Positions 23,543 through 35,904 of a stretch of DNA of 64,000 bases are shown here, one piece after another. Both the position numbers and the translations under genes were made by a program. Source of the DNA: Homalodisca vitripennis. Taxonomy: Eukaryota; Arthropoda; Insecta; Hemiptera; Cicadellidae. The first letter of the stretch is position 1, and each line of letters begins with the position of its first letter. The notes below the pieces were generated by a model, which worked only from the letters and a program-made list of their open reading frames with translations, was not told the DNA's origin and searched no databases. Location: positions 1-64,000 of the forward strand of contig NW_025777578.1 of NCBI RefSeq assembly GCF_021130785.1, written 5' to 3'.

Positions 23543-26010
23543 TAATTCTATGATAATAACCTTTGAAAACTCATCAACCTCAAAATATTTTATTATTTCA
23601 TTTCAATTTGAGGAATGCAATTATTGGCGAGGTTAAAGTAGATCATGACGTGGGGTAAATATCCAGATATTTAAAGTAACTGTGTTAAGTGAACGACAGT
23701 TTGCACTCTTACTTGCTGTGATTGTTTTAAATTTCGGAAAGGAAAAATAGTTGAGTTCACAAAGACGATTAATGCTAAAACTTTTTGACTAACAATAATT
23801 TATCTTCAAAACATTGTAAAAATCAGAAAACGTCTAACGTAATAATCTCCCTGTTCCAAAGTTCTCAATGTAAAATATTTTGAATGTAATGCATGATTTA
23901 GGGTATTCCCAAATAAATATGATTTGCAAGCACTGGATATTATGGGTGCACAAAGGACGAATAATACCTTATTATAGATTTCTGGAATAATATTAAATGA
24001 TCAATTCGCCATCATTTTTGTTTGAAGAAATATTTAACTTAACACACTATTTGTAACGCATTTATTTTCATCATAGTTACGGTTAAAGTTCAATATTAAT
24101 GTGATGCAAGAAGTTGACAATATTTTTAGTTTTATTGTTGAAGTTCCACAACGATATTTATAACCGGCATCACTAATGAAATTTCTAGGAATCTAATCTT
24201 CAATACTGTGGGTGGGTACGTGAGGATATTGAATACAGCATATTTGTAATATCGAATTTTTTTTCATCTTATTCGCTTTAGGTCGATGAGAATTCGCTGT
24301 CGGTTTTGCTGTTGTTTACGTCGTGGAATACTTATCCGCAACTAAACATTACGTGTTCTAGGGAACTATAGAAGTTTAGACACTGAAGAACTTTCGTATA
24401 ATATAATAATGATTTTTAATTTATATCTTCATTTTATATACACAGATTTTCCACCATTGAAATGAAAGTTTCTTACTTCTCTTAAAAACGTTATATTTTG
24501 AATATATAATTGTAGAAAATCCAAAGAAATAAGGCTTCCAAATGCCGTACCTCCCAAATCGAGAGATTTTCTTTATTCTAAAAATGCATTACCGCCAGGG
24601 TTCTTTATATATCATGTGGCATCTGAAGTTTGGAAGTGTGCCGAAACGAATAATTTCAGGGGATTAATTTTTAAACTTCACCATTTTGGGCCTCCTTAAC
24701 AGTGCCCATCATAACAGACTTACACCTAAAGACTGTTAAACAGTATACTTCATAAATAGGGACCAACTGCTAACAAACAACCATAATGAAAAAATCTAAA
24801 ACTAATTAAATAATCTCTTGTAATACACTTAAGGTATTTTTATTTGTAAGATCACAGCTTGCATCGTTACGGACAGGTCAATCTAGAATTTGTGTGCAGT
24901 TACTAAAGATTACACGTATACTTATGTTATTTATAATACTCATATGTTTGACAAACAAATGTATATACATTATATATACAGTTAAATAAACTAAAGTAAG
25001 TAGCACTAAAAAAGACAAAGACAGGTGAATTAATATAATTTGTTTTCAAAGTAATTTCAAAAATGGGGTTCTTTTCCTTTTATCACCGGTCAATAGTAAT
25101 TAGCCGTACCTTAAAATTTATAAAATGTGTCCTCAATAATTGTTCAATGATTCAAATTCAGAGACATATAAATTAATTAACACACAAAACTCATTAACAC
25201 GTTACGATTTTCGGTACATATTACACTTCAGCTATAAATATAACATTTTATCAATATAGCTCGACTCAATACAACATTTCAATATCATTATAGGAATTGA
25301 TGTCGTGTTTACGGTACAAGTTCGTTTCCTCTATGAGGGGCAAAATCGAGTACGAGTAATTCCGAACTTATTTATTCAGATATATTTAAATTGTTTTGAA
25401 ATAACAGAGCATATTTGTGGCAATAGTTTAAAGAAAAAACATTTAAAATAATCATATTAGTTTATTTTATTATATTTATAATATTTATATTGAAAATTAT
25501 CTTCTGGTTACTAAAATAGTATATGGAATTCAAATGAAATAACTTTTGATTATACAAGCAAAATATGTATACGTTAACTTACAACATTGACTATTACTTA
25601 TATTTCATTAAATTTAATTGTAATATTTTCAAATTATGTACTATAAAATAAATGGCCCTTATTTTTTTTAAAGCCATGCTTAAATTTTTTAAATATTACC
25701 ATATTTCTAGAGTAATCCCTATGGAGAGTGAATTTTCACTTCCGGTACTACTAAGATTAAATCATAAGTATATGTTAAAACAAACTGTATATAATTCTTA
25801 AAGTTTGAAGTTTATGTAAGCTGATACAAAAGAGTAATAAATTTCCACAGCTTCGTATTTGAGACAGTGCACAAATCATGCAAGTTGGAGAGTTTGACTT
25901 CTAAATTTATTGATTTTTTCTCTGATGATGAATATGTAAACTTTTGGAACCTATTGCTTTTTTCATATAACATCAATGTTTAATATCGATTAATTGGTTA
26001 TATTATCATA
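23543..26010. other. Unassigned AT-rich sequence, about 2.5 kb
   Basis: No open frame, no recognised module and no clear repeats. A slightly GC-richer patch at about 24540-24760 is unassigned. Confidence 0.4.
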
Positions 26011-26012
26011 TA

Positions 26013-26722
26013 CGAGGGTCTTCCAGAAAGTAAAGAACGTTTTGTTATAAGTTAATAAAAACAAAAGATAAGAGCATGAAAATTTATTTATAAATACTTA
26101 TAAACTTACTCTATTTTTCTACAAAATCGCCGGAACTGTCAAGGCACTTGTTGTAGCGTGGCACCAGTTTTTCTATACCGACGTTATGCTGTTCTGCCGC
26201 CAAGGAATGAAGCCACGTTTTTACTCTTTCTTTGAGGTCTTCGTCACCCAAAAAGTTTTTTCCGCCTAAAAACACTTTCAACTTTGGAAACAAGTGATAG
26301 TCACTCGGAGCCAGATCTGGACTATACGGAGGGTGTCCGAAGATTTGCCATTTGAAAGAATTGAGTTCTGCTTTGGTTCGTGCACTGCAATGAGGCCGAG
26401 CATTGTCGTGGATCAGCACCACTTTCGACGACAGCATTCCGCGTCGTTTGTTCTGAATAGCGCGGCGAAGCCGATGCAAGGTCTCGATGTAGGCCTCTGA
26501 GTTGATTGTTTCGCCTCTCGGCATGAACTCCACATGGATTAGGCCTTTTCGGTCCCAAAAAACTGTTGCCATCAATTTCCTGGTGTTCAAATTTGGTTTT
26601 TCTTTCCTGTTTTTTGTTGGTGAATTCGAGTGATGCCATTCCATTGACTGGAGCTTTGTTTCCGGGGTTCGATAGGAAACCCAAGTTTCGTCACCCGTTA
26701 TTAATGTTTTAATTAAACCCGA
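26013..26722 (-). mobile_element. mariner (DD34D) element, 5'-truncated
   Basis: The left (3') end starts after a TA at 26011-26012 with CGAGGGTCTTCCAGAAAGTA, a typical mariner inverted-terminal-repeat pattern. The minus strand then encodes the C-terminal two thirds of a mariner transposase. Homology stops abruptly near 26722, where the sequence returns to the composite repeat M module. No right-hand inverted repeat is present, so the copy is truncated and cannot move on its own. Confidence 0.88.
26111..26722 (-). pseudogene. mariner transposase, catalytic domain only
   Basis: An intact enzyme would cut and reinsert the element at TA sites through an RNase H-like DDE/D domain. The frame is open from about 26722 down to the stop at 26111, roughly 200 codons, and includes codons upstream of the first ATG (26644). 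All three catalytic positions are visible: the D of LITGDETWVSYRT (about 26690), the D of VLIHDNARPH, and the D of LAPSDYHLFP, 34 residues further on as expected for mariner. It ends in CLDSSGDFVEK, as is usual for the family. The N-terminal helix-turn-helix region is missing. No internal stop is seen, so the insertion may be relatively recent. Confidence 0.88.
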
Positions 26723-26739
26723 ACATTAATGTATATTTA

Positions 26740-27090
26740 TAGTGGATCAGTTTACAACGCCAACATCTTTTAAGATCCGTTCATACATATTTGATAAAAA
26801 GTATTGATTGCTTAAAGAATGTTTTACTTAAATATGTCTAAGAGACATCTTTCAGTCATTTTATATCAGTGTAATATTGAAAAATTTTAAATTACTAAAT
26901 GTAAGTTGACTTAGGATTAAAATTCATAACTTAATTATATTCGATTTCTTGCACTTAAAAATTAAATAACGATATTTTACAAATTTGAGGTGAAATATAG
27001 TCTATAATTGTTGATTTATTCAAAACCTCACTGGAACTACCACCAGAGGTCAAAACTATACCAGAGGTCAAAGACATTCCGAATGAAAAT
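26740..27090 (+). repeat. Composite repeat, M module and start of B
   Basis: TTTTAAGATCCGTTCATACA, ATTTGATAAAAAGTATTGA, ACTTAAATATGTCTAAGAGA, CATCTTTCAGTCATTTTATA and TTGACTTAGGATTAAAATTC follow the M order. GAAATATAGTCTATAATTGT starts B. A short direct duplication of CCAGAGGTCAAA lies at about 27050-27085. Confidence 0.7.
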
Positions 27091-28720
27091 AAATTTCTAA
27101 ACTTTGAGACAAAACGTTAAGTCTTTGAGCCAAACAAATTGCAGGACCAAAATAAAAGCACTCTTGCAAATGTAGAAACATTTTAGCGTCAATTGGGTGA
27201 TTTATACTTTTAATTAAGAACTTTTAAATAATGTTATAATAGAGATGAACATGGTTTTTAAAATTTTTATAAGATTAAACTTGGTAAATACGATAATTAA
27301 GTTTCTTTCATTTAATACAATCTATTTCACCATTTACGTAAATAATTGCTATAAAACTCATTCGTTATTAAAATTAAATGTTATTTCTTTTGTTTTAGCG
27401 AGAATTTAAAGTTTAACACACTAATATTTAAATGTGTATATATGGTAATGTGTTTATTTATGTGAACATAATATTATTGAGCAACATTTAATTGAGATCA
27501 TTCTGTATTCATTATAATATGTAATTAAGAAATATTTAATAGCTTAAAGATAACTTCACTTAGGCACAAAATGTCTACAAATCTTCATTGGATTGTATAA
27601 TATTACAATACTTGATTGTGTGGTATGTTTTTATACTCAGTAGCTCAATGAGTGTGTAATGTTTTATTTATGAAGAGTACCGAATGCTTACTAGTTCTAT
27701 ATTTTTGAAAGTTTGGTAAATTTTAGAAAGATTGAGCTGATTATTTATTGATTATGATGTAAATTTTGGAAAATGTGTTTCGTAGATGGGCATTATTACT
27801 AATAATTCTGTAATAATATCAAAGCATATGTGATATGTAATTTGACAAATAAACCAAGGACAATTTTGAACTGGCAGTCATTGGATAATTATTGCTTATG
27901 TTCTGTGTAATTGAATGTAAAACTTATGTAATATAACTTTTTGTTATAGACATAGTGGAATTACGTATTTTTATCTAAACGATTCTTGGGTTACTATTTA
28001 GAACAACTACATAACAAGGTGGTAGAGTATTAATAAGTACAGTTATTCATATGAAATTCAAATATACAATATATTGTAAAATTTATTTCATTACTATTAA
28101 GCATTTTGTGTAGTGAATCAAGATGGTTATATTTCGTAAACTATAAATTTATGGCCAATTCTTCTGCGTCTTACCGTGGCGTGTGGCATGTGTTAATTCA
28201 TTCGTTTATGTATTAAAGGTGTTGTACCTCCAATGCACGCTGAACCATAACTACTCGTACTACTCTCCGTGCACTGATCACAGTAAACTCGTGTTCTTCA
28301 ATACTATTACAATGTATAATATACCACGCGTCATATAAAACACTGTGGATAGATGCAAAATTTGATGCCCTGTAGATAATTTTATGCTTGATGTGTCCTG
28401 CACAGTCAGACAAACGTCACAAAGAAAAGACATTTTTAAAACTCAACTGCCTTTATTAGGCTTCACTAACGATCAGAAATAAAGATTAAGTTGGCTCAGG
28501 TGTTTGAAATGTCGGTAACTGTATCTTACAACGATAAATATTTCAATCTTTACATAACTCACAGAATAGTAAATCAGTTTGAAATATGTCTTCGTGTCTC
28601 CCATTAAATAGACCCGACATTGCCAGCTTGTTGCTGCAAGTTTCCGGACGTCATTCATCATGAAACCAATTCATTTTAATAAGCGAAAATGCCATACATT
28701 ACTCGAGGGGATGTACATAA
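27091..28720. other. Unassigned AT-rich sequence
   Basis: Mostly AT-rich and featureless. Around 28315-28385, TATACCACGCGTCATATAAA followed by GATGCAAAATTTGATGCCCTG weakly resembles the E-box end of body modules. Short minus frames at 28213-28413 and 28473-28661 have no recognisable motif. Confidence 0.35.
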
Positions 28721-28724
28721 TATA

Positions 28725-28870
28725 ATTACTGTCTGTCTGTCTGTCCGCACGTTATCTCGAGAACAAACTGATCTATTGTAGAACATTTTCACGAAGCCTT
28801 ATTTATATACAGGTAACACCAAGTTTAATGGTGGTAAATGTTGTTCCAGGGGAATCAGCTGGGCATTAAA
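28725..28870 (+). repeat. Short dispersed-element-like segment with (CTGT)n start
   Basis: ACTGTCTGTCTGTCTGTCCG (about 28729-28747) is followed by a TCTCGAGAACAAACTGAT line. This start pattern, tetranucleotide then a GAGAAC/GGAACC-type sentence, is typical of short non-autonomous elements of the kind seen at 29785 and 30218. The 3' end is unresolved. Confidence 0.35.
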
Positions 28871-29784
28871 GAGCATTTTATGTTAATGTTATAAGTAAAC
28901 AGGATAACACCATAAATTTAAACACCATTTAAATATATAAATTCTTTAAAAAAGTGAAAGTTATCATATCAAATTTTAACACCATGGTATTTGGAGCATT
29001 GACGTATTCAACCTTTCGTATTCTATACCTTATATTACCACCACACTTCACTCATTATTATATCCATGACAATCTTAACACGCGTTACAAAACGTCCTTA
29101 TAGTAAACTAATACTATAGTTCCCAAATACTTTAAATTTAAAAATAAGGTTTCCAATTAAAATATTCTACTACTTGAGGTAGCTCGATTTATCAGAACAT
29201 GTTATATGTACAAAAATACAATTTCGTATGGCATAGCCCATTGTTTGTATAAAATTAGTCGTACGAGAGTAAAAAGTGTTGTAATCAAGAATCGTCACAA
29301 GTTCCATTAGGAATGCGTACAGAGCACATGTAGAAACATGATTGTACTTTATGTTCTGATCCTTTGACATTTAGCCCTTCTTGTTCATTTTGAAATGAAA
29401 GGTTACTAGAAAGGTAACGCCATTTCTGTTTGACGGTCATACAAGAAACGATAAGTCGTATAAAAGCTTTAAAATTTAATTGGTTCTAAGTGTCTTTAAA
29501 GTTATTAGAAGGCTTCATTGACTGTGTTTCTTTTTTGTTTTGAAACAAAAAACTTTTACAAGTTATAAGGTTCATATAAAATATTATATATTATTATATA
29601 GTTTATATAAAATAAATTTATTCTTGAAATTAATTTATATTGATATAACACACATGATATAAAACTCAAATGTATTATGTAATCTACTTATGTCTTATAC
29701 TGGAAAATGCGACACTTTGAACCCTTAATATTTTATAGCCATTACTTTCAGCTCTGAGAGCATATATTGCCATATTATATTCCA
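28871..29784. other. Unassigned AT-rich sequence
   Basis: No credible gene. The 66-codon minus frame at 29170-29370 has no recognisable motif. Confidence 0.4.
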
Positions 29785-29935
29785 TGAATCTATACATATA
29801 AATGCGAATGTTTGTTTGTATGTTCCGTTATAACTCTGGAACCAATGCACGAAACATCGTGAAATTTTGTACAGTGATTCTACACGTTCCTGGAAGTAAC
29901 ATAGGCATACTTTTAGAGAGGTGGCTGTTTAAATA
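29785..29935 (+). repeat. Helitron-like or related short element, 5' part
   Basis: TATACATATAAATGCGAATG, TTTGTTTGTATGTTCCGTTA, TAACTCTGGAACC and ATCGTGAAATTTTGTACAG form the same type of beginning as the element at 30218 (TATATATAAAAATGAATGT then TTTGT). Only the first about 150 bases are recognisable. Confidence 0.4.
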
Positions 29936-30217
29936 GTTTAATTTAATTAATTTTTTAATTATAAATTGTTGTTGATGTTAGAGTGTTTTATATTGGATCC
30001 GACAGACTGCACTACGACACGTAATACAAAGCGAACTGATACTTAACAGCTGTTAATACTTTCAGCTGAAGTTCATCAAAGAGGAGAAACATTAATTTGT
30101 TTACATTTAAAATTTAGAAAATTTTTATTGTAAAGTCCTTGATCAGTAGTGTAATGGAGGTTGCACAGAAGACGTCATTGCCTAATTTTAAATTCAGATT
30201 GCAAAAATGATCAATAA

Positions 30218-30522
30218 TCTATATATATAAAAATGAATGTTTGTGTGTTTGTCCTTTATAGACTCAGAAACTATTGGACCGATCACTATGAAAATTTGTA
30301 TTTATTTGTATTTTTCTATGTAGAAGGTTTATGTACAATGCCCATTGACGTAACTCACCACCAGGCTGTACTGCAAGATATAAAAGTTATCAAAGCGCCT
30401 GCACATTATAAACTGCAATTACGACATAGTTACGTATATTAAATAGCCAAACACTATTTGAAGGCAAAGAAATATACGGGCATAGCTTAAGAGACGCGTG
30501 CAAAGCCGCGGTAAACAGCTAG
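30218..30522 (+). mobile_element. Helitron-like non-autonomous element, 305 bp
   Basis: The element begins TCTATATATATAAAAATGAA after an A and ends AAAGCCGCGGTAAACAGCTAG before a T. A 5' TC and 3' CTAG inserted between A and T are the hallmarks of Helitrons, and the end carries a short GC-rich stem region (GACGCGTGC-AAAGCCGCGG). No replicase/helicase is present, so it would depend on an autonomous partner. The 69-codon frame inside (30233-30442) is probably incidental. Confidence 0.6.
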
Positions 30523-31231
30523 TGTTATTTTAAAAATTAAAAATTGGCTGACCTTTAGCAAAGTGTACAACTCTTCTTAACTTCTGTCCGTCCTCACGAT
30601 ATCTTGAAAATGGACCAACCTATAAATGAGTCCTGAAGCGTCTTCAAAAGTTCTGGTATCTTCTTTACTTGTAAACGTACAAACGCAAAACAATTGTACA
30701 GTGACATATGGCATAAAATTAACTTTTTGAACCAATCAATCGCTCTTCACCACTTCATTACAATCGATGGAAAATCTTACATTTAAGAATAGGTCGACGT
30801 GCATACAAGTTTAAAGGTCATATTTATTATTAGAACAATATACTTTAGAGTTAATCTTAAATAAAATAGTGGCACCCAAAGTTGTGAATACTGATATTAC
30901 GTGCAAGTTAATTTCAATGTAACCATGTTAGATGAAGCTACAATACTTTACACGTTAACTTTTTTAACCTAAATTTGAGTGTACGATGTGGCGGCAAGAT
31001 ATGTCAAGACAGATTCCATCTGTAAAAATTAAATTTTGCAGGAAACGTAATGTTTATATAATAAAAAGAAATGTGGCTTATGACGGTGCCTGTCCTATCA
31101 TGGAATTTCGGATGAACATAGTTTTTGTGTCAATTAATATTTTATATGATTGTCTGTGTGTATTTTCCCGAAGGACACTTTGAGAACTAAACTAGTTATA
31201 ATTAGACATTGTGCACAACCTAAGCGAAGTG

Positions 31232-31250
31232 TGTTACGTGTCACGTGATG
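31232..31250 (-). promoter_or_regulatory. Inverted E-box core in module C
   Basis: TGTTACGTGTCACGTGATG contains the perfect palindrome TCACGTGA (31241-31248) next to TACGTG. On the minus strand it reads like the body-module core, including the CTTCGC...GTTG side. This is the same motif in the opposite orientation to the B modules. Confidence 0.35.
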
Positions 31251-31331
31251 TGGCGTACTACTACCTTGATATAGAATTACTTTGAAATGTTTACAACGTT
31301 GCTAAAGTGGGAATTTATTCGGAAGGATTCT

Positions 31332-31402
31332 GGTTAGATATCCGGAAAGACAATTGGTAGATATCCGGAAAAGCACTTGGTAGATATCCGAAAAGCACTT
31401 AG
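31332..31402 (+). repeat. Tandem repeat, three units of 23-24 bp
   Basis: Three units of GGTTAGATATCCGGAAAG type begin at 31332, 31355 and 31379. The paralogous position in the second module C (about 53118-53150) has two diverged units, so the array changed in copy number after duplication. Confidence 0.8.
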
Positions 31403-31620
31403 CAGAAGAGCATAAAGCTAAAAGCAAGTAGAGAATGCAGAAACTCAATCAACTGGGGGAGAGTTACGAGGTACATTCTCTTATTATTGTGATAGTTCCC
31501 ATATTGCATTGCCGAAATGGTATTTGTATTACATACGTGTATTGGAAATGCTTTGTTCACACATATATGAAATAAAAAAGTATCGAATTTGAACTTCTCA
31601 CAATAATTTATGTATATTAC

Positions 31621-33039
31621 TTGATTTTATGAAAAAAAGAAATAAATTTGAAATAAAACGGTTATGGTTAAATGCATCTCATGTACGATTTTGGAAAATT
31701 GTCATTACGCAAACATTATAACAATAGGATTTAAAGTGTCCTAAATTATAACTACGTATTACAGCACAGTTTGAGAAAATTTATTTATTCTGAAAACAAA
31801 AATCTTTCCAAGTAATTATAAAACTTTGAAGAACTAAGAGCATAAGTAATCTTAATTTAAATTTTTAAGTCACTGATTTGTAGTCTGTCGCAGATACGGT
31901 ACTTTGAAATGATTTATTCCAGTCACGTGTCGCTTTGGTGAGTAGTAGAGAAAGACACAGGCTAAGATGTTTCACAACACATGTTAATTATAACTTTCGA
32001 TGTTAATTTAACTATTTTTTTAACTTGATTTTAGTTAGAAGTTTAATTTTATTTCATATAATATATCTTTCTCTCAATTCCTTCCTTGGATTGTATTTAC
32101 CTTTAGATCCATGAAATCAATTTTGCGTCATATTACTTTAAGGAAAAGTTATATAAGGAGCCAAATATAGTCTTATATCTTATAATGAATATTTTACTCT
32201 GTATGCAACGTGTAATCCCTAATCTCCAATATAATTATGTTACATTTCAACCACACATATAATATAATTATTAGTGACTCATATTGTAATAAATAATTGT
32301 CTCCTAATCAACTTGATCTCTCATTATATAAATAAATCCGAAATGATGTAACACGAAAAGAGATTTGGAGACTTGACAAACAAGCCCTCTTGACAACTTG
32401 TATACAATAGATTAGAATTTACAAAGAATTTGGCGCTTCTTAATTATGTCTTTCTTTAAATATGACTTGAATAAGCCATAATGATTTAAATATAATATGA
32501 AGAATGATATAGGTAAATATAGTGATTAACTATTAATTCTGATAATTATGATGAATTTGTTGTTAGGTAAATCAAATATATTGCAAATACATTTTTTGTT
32601 CAAAAATAAAAAAAATAATTTAATGCAGCTTAATATTCAGTCACTTGTATTTGTTTATCTTGAAACAAAATTTACACACTCAGCTTTCTCTAGTTTTTTC
32701 CTGATACACAAGAGGAAAGATTTGGAATAAATATAAAATGTCTAATACATTGTGCGATGGTATTCTAACCGGAGGTCTCATTATGATGTCCTCCTATCAC
32801 ACAATCAGTCATTGCATAATGAATGTGATCAAAATGAATATGAAGGATCGACAACATATATTTAGGCTGTTTATATTAAAAAAGTAATGTCAATACCAAC
32901 TGTTTAAGCCTTCTCTTGTTTATTCCGTTACCCCATTCATTAAATTATACTATTCAATGCTGAATAGTGTGGGCTTAATAACATTTTCCTTGAAGTAATT
33001 ATGTGTTAATATTTCCTAATGTTTACTAAAAATAAGAAA
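31621..33039. other. Unassigned AT-rich sequence
   Basis: No recognisable gene. Some short words after module C resemble those after the second C copy near 53.4 kb, but similarity is too weak to align by eye. An AGTCACGTGTCGCTT E-box occurrence lies at 31922. The 60-codon frame at 32548-32730 has no recognisable motif. Confidence 0.4.
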
Positions 33040-33873
33040 ACTATCTCTCAATTTCCGAGGGATATGTGGAAAGTGTTATCTCATGTTTGTTTCTATAGTA
33101 CGTATATGCATAGATAAGCAAGTAATAAGATTGCTAATCGAGATGTAAACAATCATTTTAGGGGATAAAAGAAACAGGTGAAATATACACATCTGTGAAC
33201 GTGAATATATCAATGTTTTTTTTTTTTTAATTTCCATGGAAATAATAAAAGTGAAATATTGTAATGTTTTTCGATAAATTTAATTTTTCTTTAAAAAAGG
33301 CGTTGAAATTACACGCTGGTAGGTTGGCTCGCCAAAGAATAAGTGCGATGAGTAAAGCTTGAAAAGTACCAGTACGCTTTTCGTAGTTCAGTTTCATGTT
33401 GAAATTTGTTCAAAACGCAGGACTTAGAATATCTACACCAGAAGTACTGTGGCAGAGATCAGGATCGAGACAAGGACTATCAGATCAGTTACTTTATTTG
33501 TTTACGATTCAAAGTTTTCTCTCTAACTATTTATTATCCAAAGCAGTTTTTAACCTAGTTTTAGCGATTGATAATCACAAAAAAACATTAAAAAGTTCCT
33601 TTTTTTGTTATAACGCGTTTACAATTAAGATAATTTTAATCTTTAAGGAATTTTTCAATGAGTTTATTTTCTTGTCTAGTTATGATTATCTTGATCAACA
33701 AATAAATATTTTATGTTTTGTAGCAAAACAGAAAGAACTTGTATTTTCAGTACTCTAGGTGTATAGAAAGAGTCAGTTTACAGTTATTTTATATACAATA
33801 TCCAAATGTTTTAGTTCCTTTCGTACATATTTGATTAACTTTGTTAAGATTACCGAGTGAATTATTTTCTTAA
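33040..33873 (+). repeat. Composite repeat, H-T-M modules, interrupted at 33873
   Basis: TTGTTTCTATAGTACGTATA, AAGAAACAGGTGAAATA, a T-run, AATTTCCATGGAAATAATAA (about 33230), then ACCAGAAGTACTGTGGCAGA, GATCAGGATCGAGACAAGGA and CAGTTACTTTATTTG (33428-33500). The T/M line matches 17570-17880 closely. The M line is broken after ATTATTTTCTTAA by the element at 33874-34893 and resumes at 34894. The 120-codon frame at 33396-33758 spans these modules but is not shared by the paralogue. Confidence 0.8.
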
Positions 33874-34893
33874 CCCTTTCAGGGCCAGGACCAAATATGA
33901 GATGTTGCAAAATTTTTTCACATATCATATCCCCTTGTGACTAGTCAAAAGTGCCAGGCTAAAATTGGCGATTTTGCAGTCTCTTAGATTAAAATTTATA
34001 ACTTTTCATAAACATTAGAGAATGACCTAAAAGTTGCACAAAATTACTCGTATAGATATATACTATCAACAAAAAAATATATAGATGTAGTTTTAAGTAA
34101 TTTAAAATTTAAAAAATTATGTTTAAATGTATTACATAAAAAAATTTTTTATTTTTATTTTTTTGTAAATAACTAAAAAAGGAAAAATAATTTTACCGTA
34201 GGAAGTTATGTTATTATATTGTAAATTTATAAAGGAACAACCATACAGAATTTTGTGTTATTTCTCTCATAAATAAATTTGTTATGACACATTTTGTATA
34301 AATACGCATAATTGTACTTCGCAACAAGTGATAAAGCAACTGACTCTTACACTGCAAGAAACTTAAAATAAATATTCACATTATGGATGTACCGGTAAAC
34401 AGATGATTTTAGGATCCATAAGCAGTTTCAATACAGTTAAAAACACTATTTACCAAGAAATATTTACACAATTTTATTTGAAATTTATTTACACTTTTTC
34501 TATTTACAAATATGCTACTTACAATTTCACTCCCGTGAGATCGCAAATTGTCAGTCATTGTAACTACTACACACAAATAGCTAAGCAGGTAACACTACTA
34601 ATATTTACAACCACAAAATAAAATAATGAAGAAGAATCCAGCATACAATAGTACGATTACACTAAAGCATAAAGAATTAACAACAATAGATCGAGTCACC
34701 TGATAATGTCACGTGACAATTACGAAATAAAAATGCATAGACCTACAAAATATAAATTATATTCATATTAACTATCTACAAATATACCAGGGAATAAAAA
34801 AACATAAAACTTTAATCATTTGACGTCGTATTTATTTAAGAAAACGACGAATAACAAGGCGGCAATATATTGCCGCCTGGCCCGGAAAGGGTT
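33874..34893 (+). mobile_element. piggyBac-like non-autonomous element, 1,020 bp
   Basis: TTAA flanks both sides (33870-33873 and 34894-34897). The left end CCCTTTCAGGGCCAGG and the right end CCTGGCCCGGAAAGGG (34876-34891) are inverted repeats matching at 15 of 16 positions. Other M modules (for example 18934-18950) have uninterrupted TTATTTTCTTAAATATG, which is the empty site. TTAA duplication with CCC-starting ends is diagnostic of the piggyBac superfamily. No transposase is encoded; the 72-codon frame at 34403-34621 has no motif. Near the right end is a perfect 20-bp palindrome. Confidence 0.82.
34858..34877. repeat. Perfect 20-bp palindrome inside the piggyBac-like element
   Basis: GGCGGCAATATATTGCCGCC, 14 bases inside the right terminus; probably a subterminal structure or transposase-contact site. 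Confidence 0.8.
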
Positions 34894-35330
34894 TTAAATA
34901 TGACTAGGATATATCTTTCTGGTATTTTATAGTAGGCTATATATTTAAAACAACTTAAGATTAGTGACTAGCTGACAGTATCAAAATTCATTACTAAATT
35001 ACTTTTAACTGTATTCACAGATTTCAGTACAAATATGGCATACATATTTTTATTGTATTTAGTTACAGTGAATACCAACAGAACTCTCTTCCACTTTAAA
35101 AGAGAAAATAAATGGAGGATTTATGTTAAACAATTTTAAAAACAACTTATTAGAATGCATTGTCACCTTTAAATATTTAATATACAGTATGATAATAATT
35201 TACTGCTGTTTCATGCCAAAATATAAAGAAATCGTTGCAGAGAATCTTGGAGAACATAATTTAAACAATAAAAAGAGTTTTTTGTTATTGCAGTGAATAT
35301 TTATATTATGTTAATTTGAAAGTACTGGTT
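34894..35330 (+). repeat. Composite repeat, M module (resumed) and B-like part
   Basis: TTTTAAATATGACTAGGAT, CTTTCTGGTATTTTATAGTA and TATCAAAATTCATTACTAAA continue the interrupted M line. Then TTTACTGCTGTTTCATGCCA, AAATATAAAGAAATCGTTG and TTTTTTGTTATTGCAGTGAA match 42540-42680. Confidence 0.7.
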
Positions 35331-35904
35331 ATTTTTAAGTAAATATCAAATTTACTTTTCAATTCATCTTTTGTTAACTATATTGAAATAAAAATACGTT
35401 TATGCTATAACATTTTTTAAATTTAAATCATGAAATTATTTATCATGGGCTGAAAACTCATATTGTTATTGATGTCATAATTCATTTGGCGCTGAAAAAT
35501 AGCATTCGCAAATCATCCGTTGAAATACGTGTAAACATCGTTTACATAATAACTTTTTATAATTTTCCCGTAAACCTCACATTACACAACTAGTCATTGA
35601 AATCTGACCGTATTGTGCTTAAATTCGGCTTAAAGTAAATTAAGTTATATATTATAATACAGTATAATAACAATATAACAAATGTATGACAGGTGGGTTG
35701 GCAAAACGTGACATATTAAAAGGTATTTTATTCTGTGATACGAATACATTTAAGAGTTGCTGCAATACCAGATGATATGATAATGTGACATCTCACATAC
35801 ATATCCCAGATAAAACATATACATGTAAATGCTTTCCCCACAGAGACTGCTAGATTTGTCGCTAAAAATACATTATTTTGTTTTTAGAAGGATATATAAT
35901 AATA
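35331..35904. other. AT-rich sequence upstream of the DDE transposon
   Basis: No recognisable element. It ends at the TA target dinucleotide (35903-35904). Confidence 0.4.

Larger units (their letters stand above)
30600..31620 (+). repeat. Composite repeat, module C (copy 1)
   Basis: Aligns in order and orientation with 52420-53345: CATAAAATTAACTTTTTGA, AATTTGAGTGTACGATGTGG, AAGACAGATTCCATCTGTAA, TTAGACATTGTGCAC-AACC, the inverted E-box core, GGTACATTCTCTTATTATTG, and ACGTGTATTGGAAATGCTTTG. The spacing between the two copies is about 21.8 kb. The frame at 30986-31183 is not conserved as protein in the second copy. Confidence 0.8.

Noticed and set aside
31310..31410. CRISPR-like array from the three 23-24-bp units
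   Set aside because: The units are directly adjacent with no unique spacers, no cas genes are present, and the context is eukaryotic.
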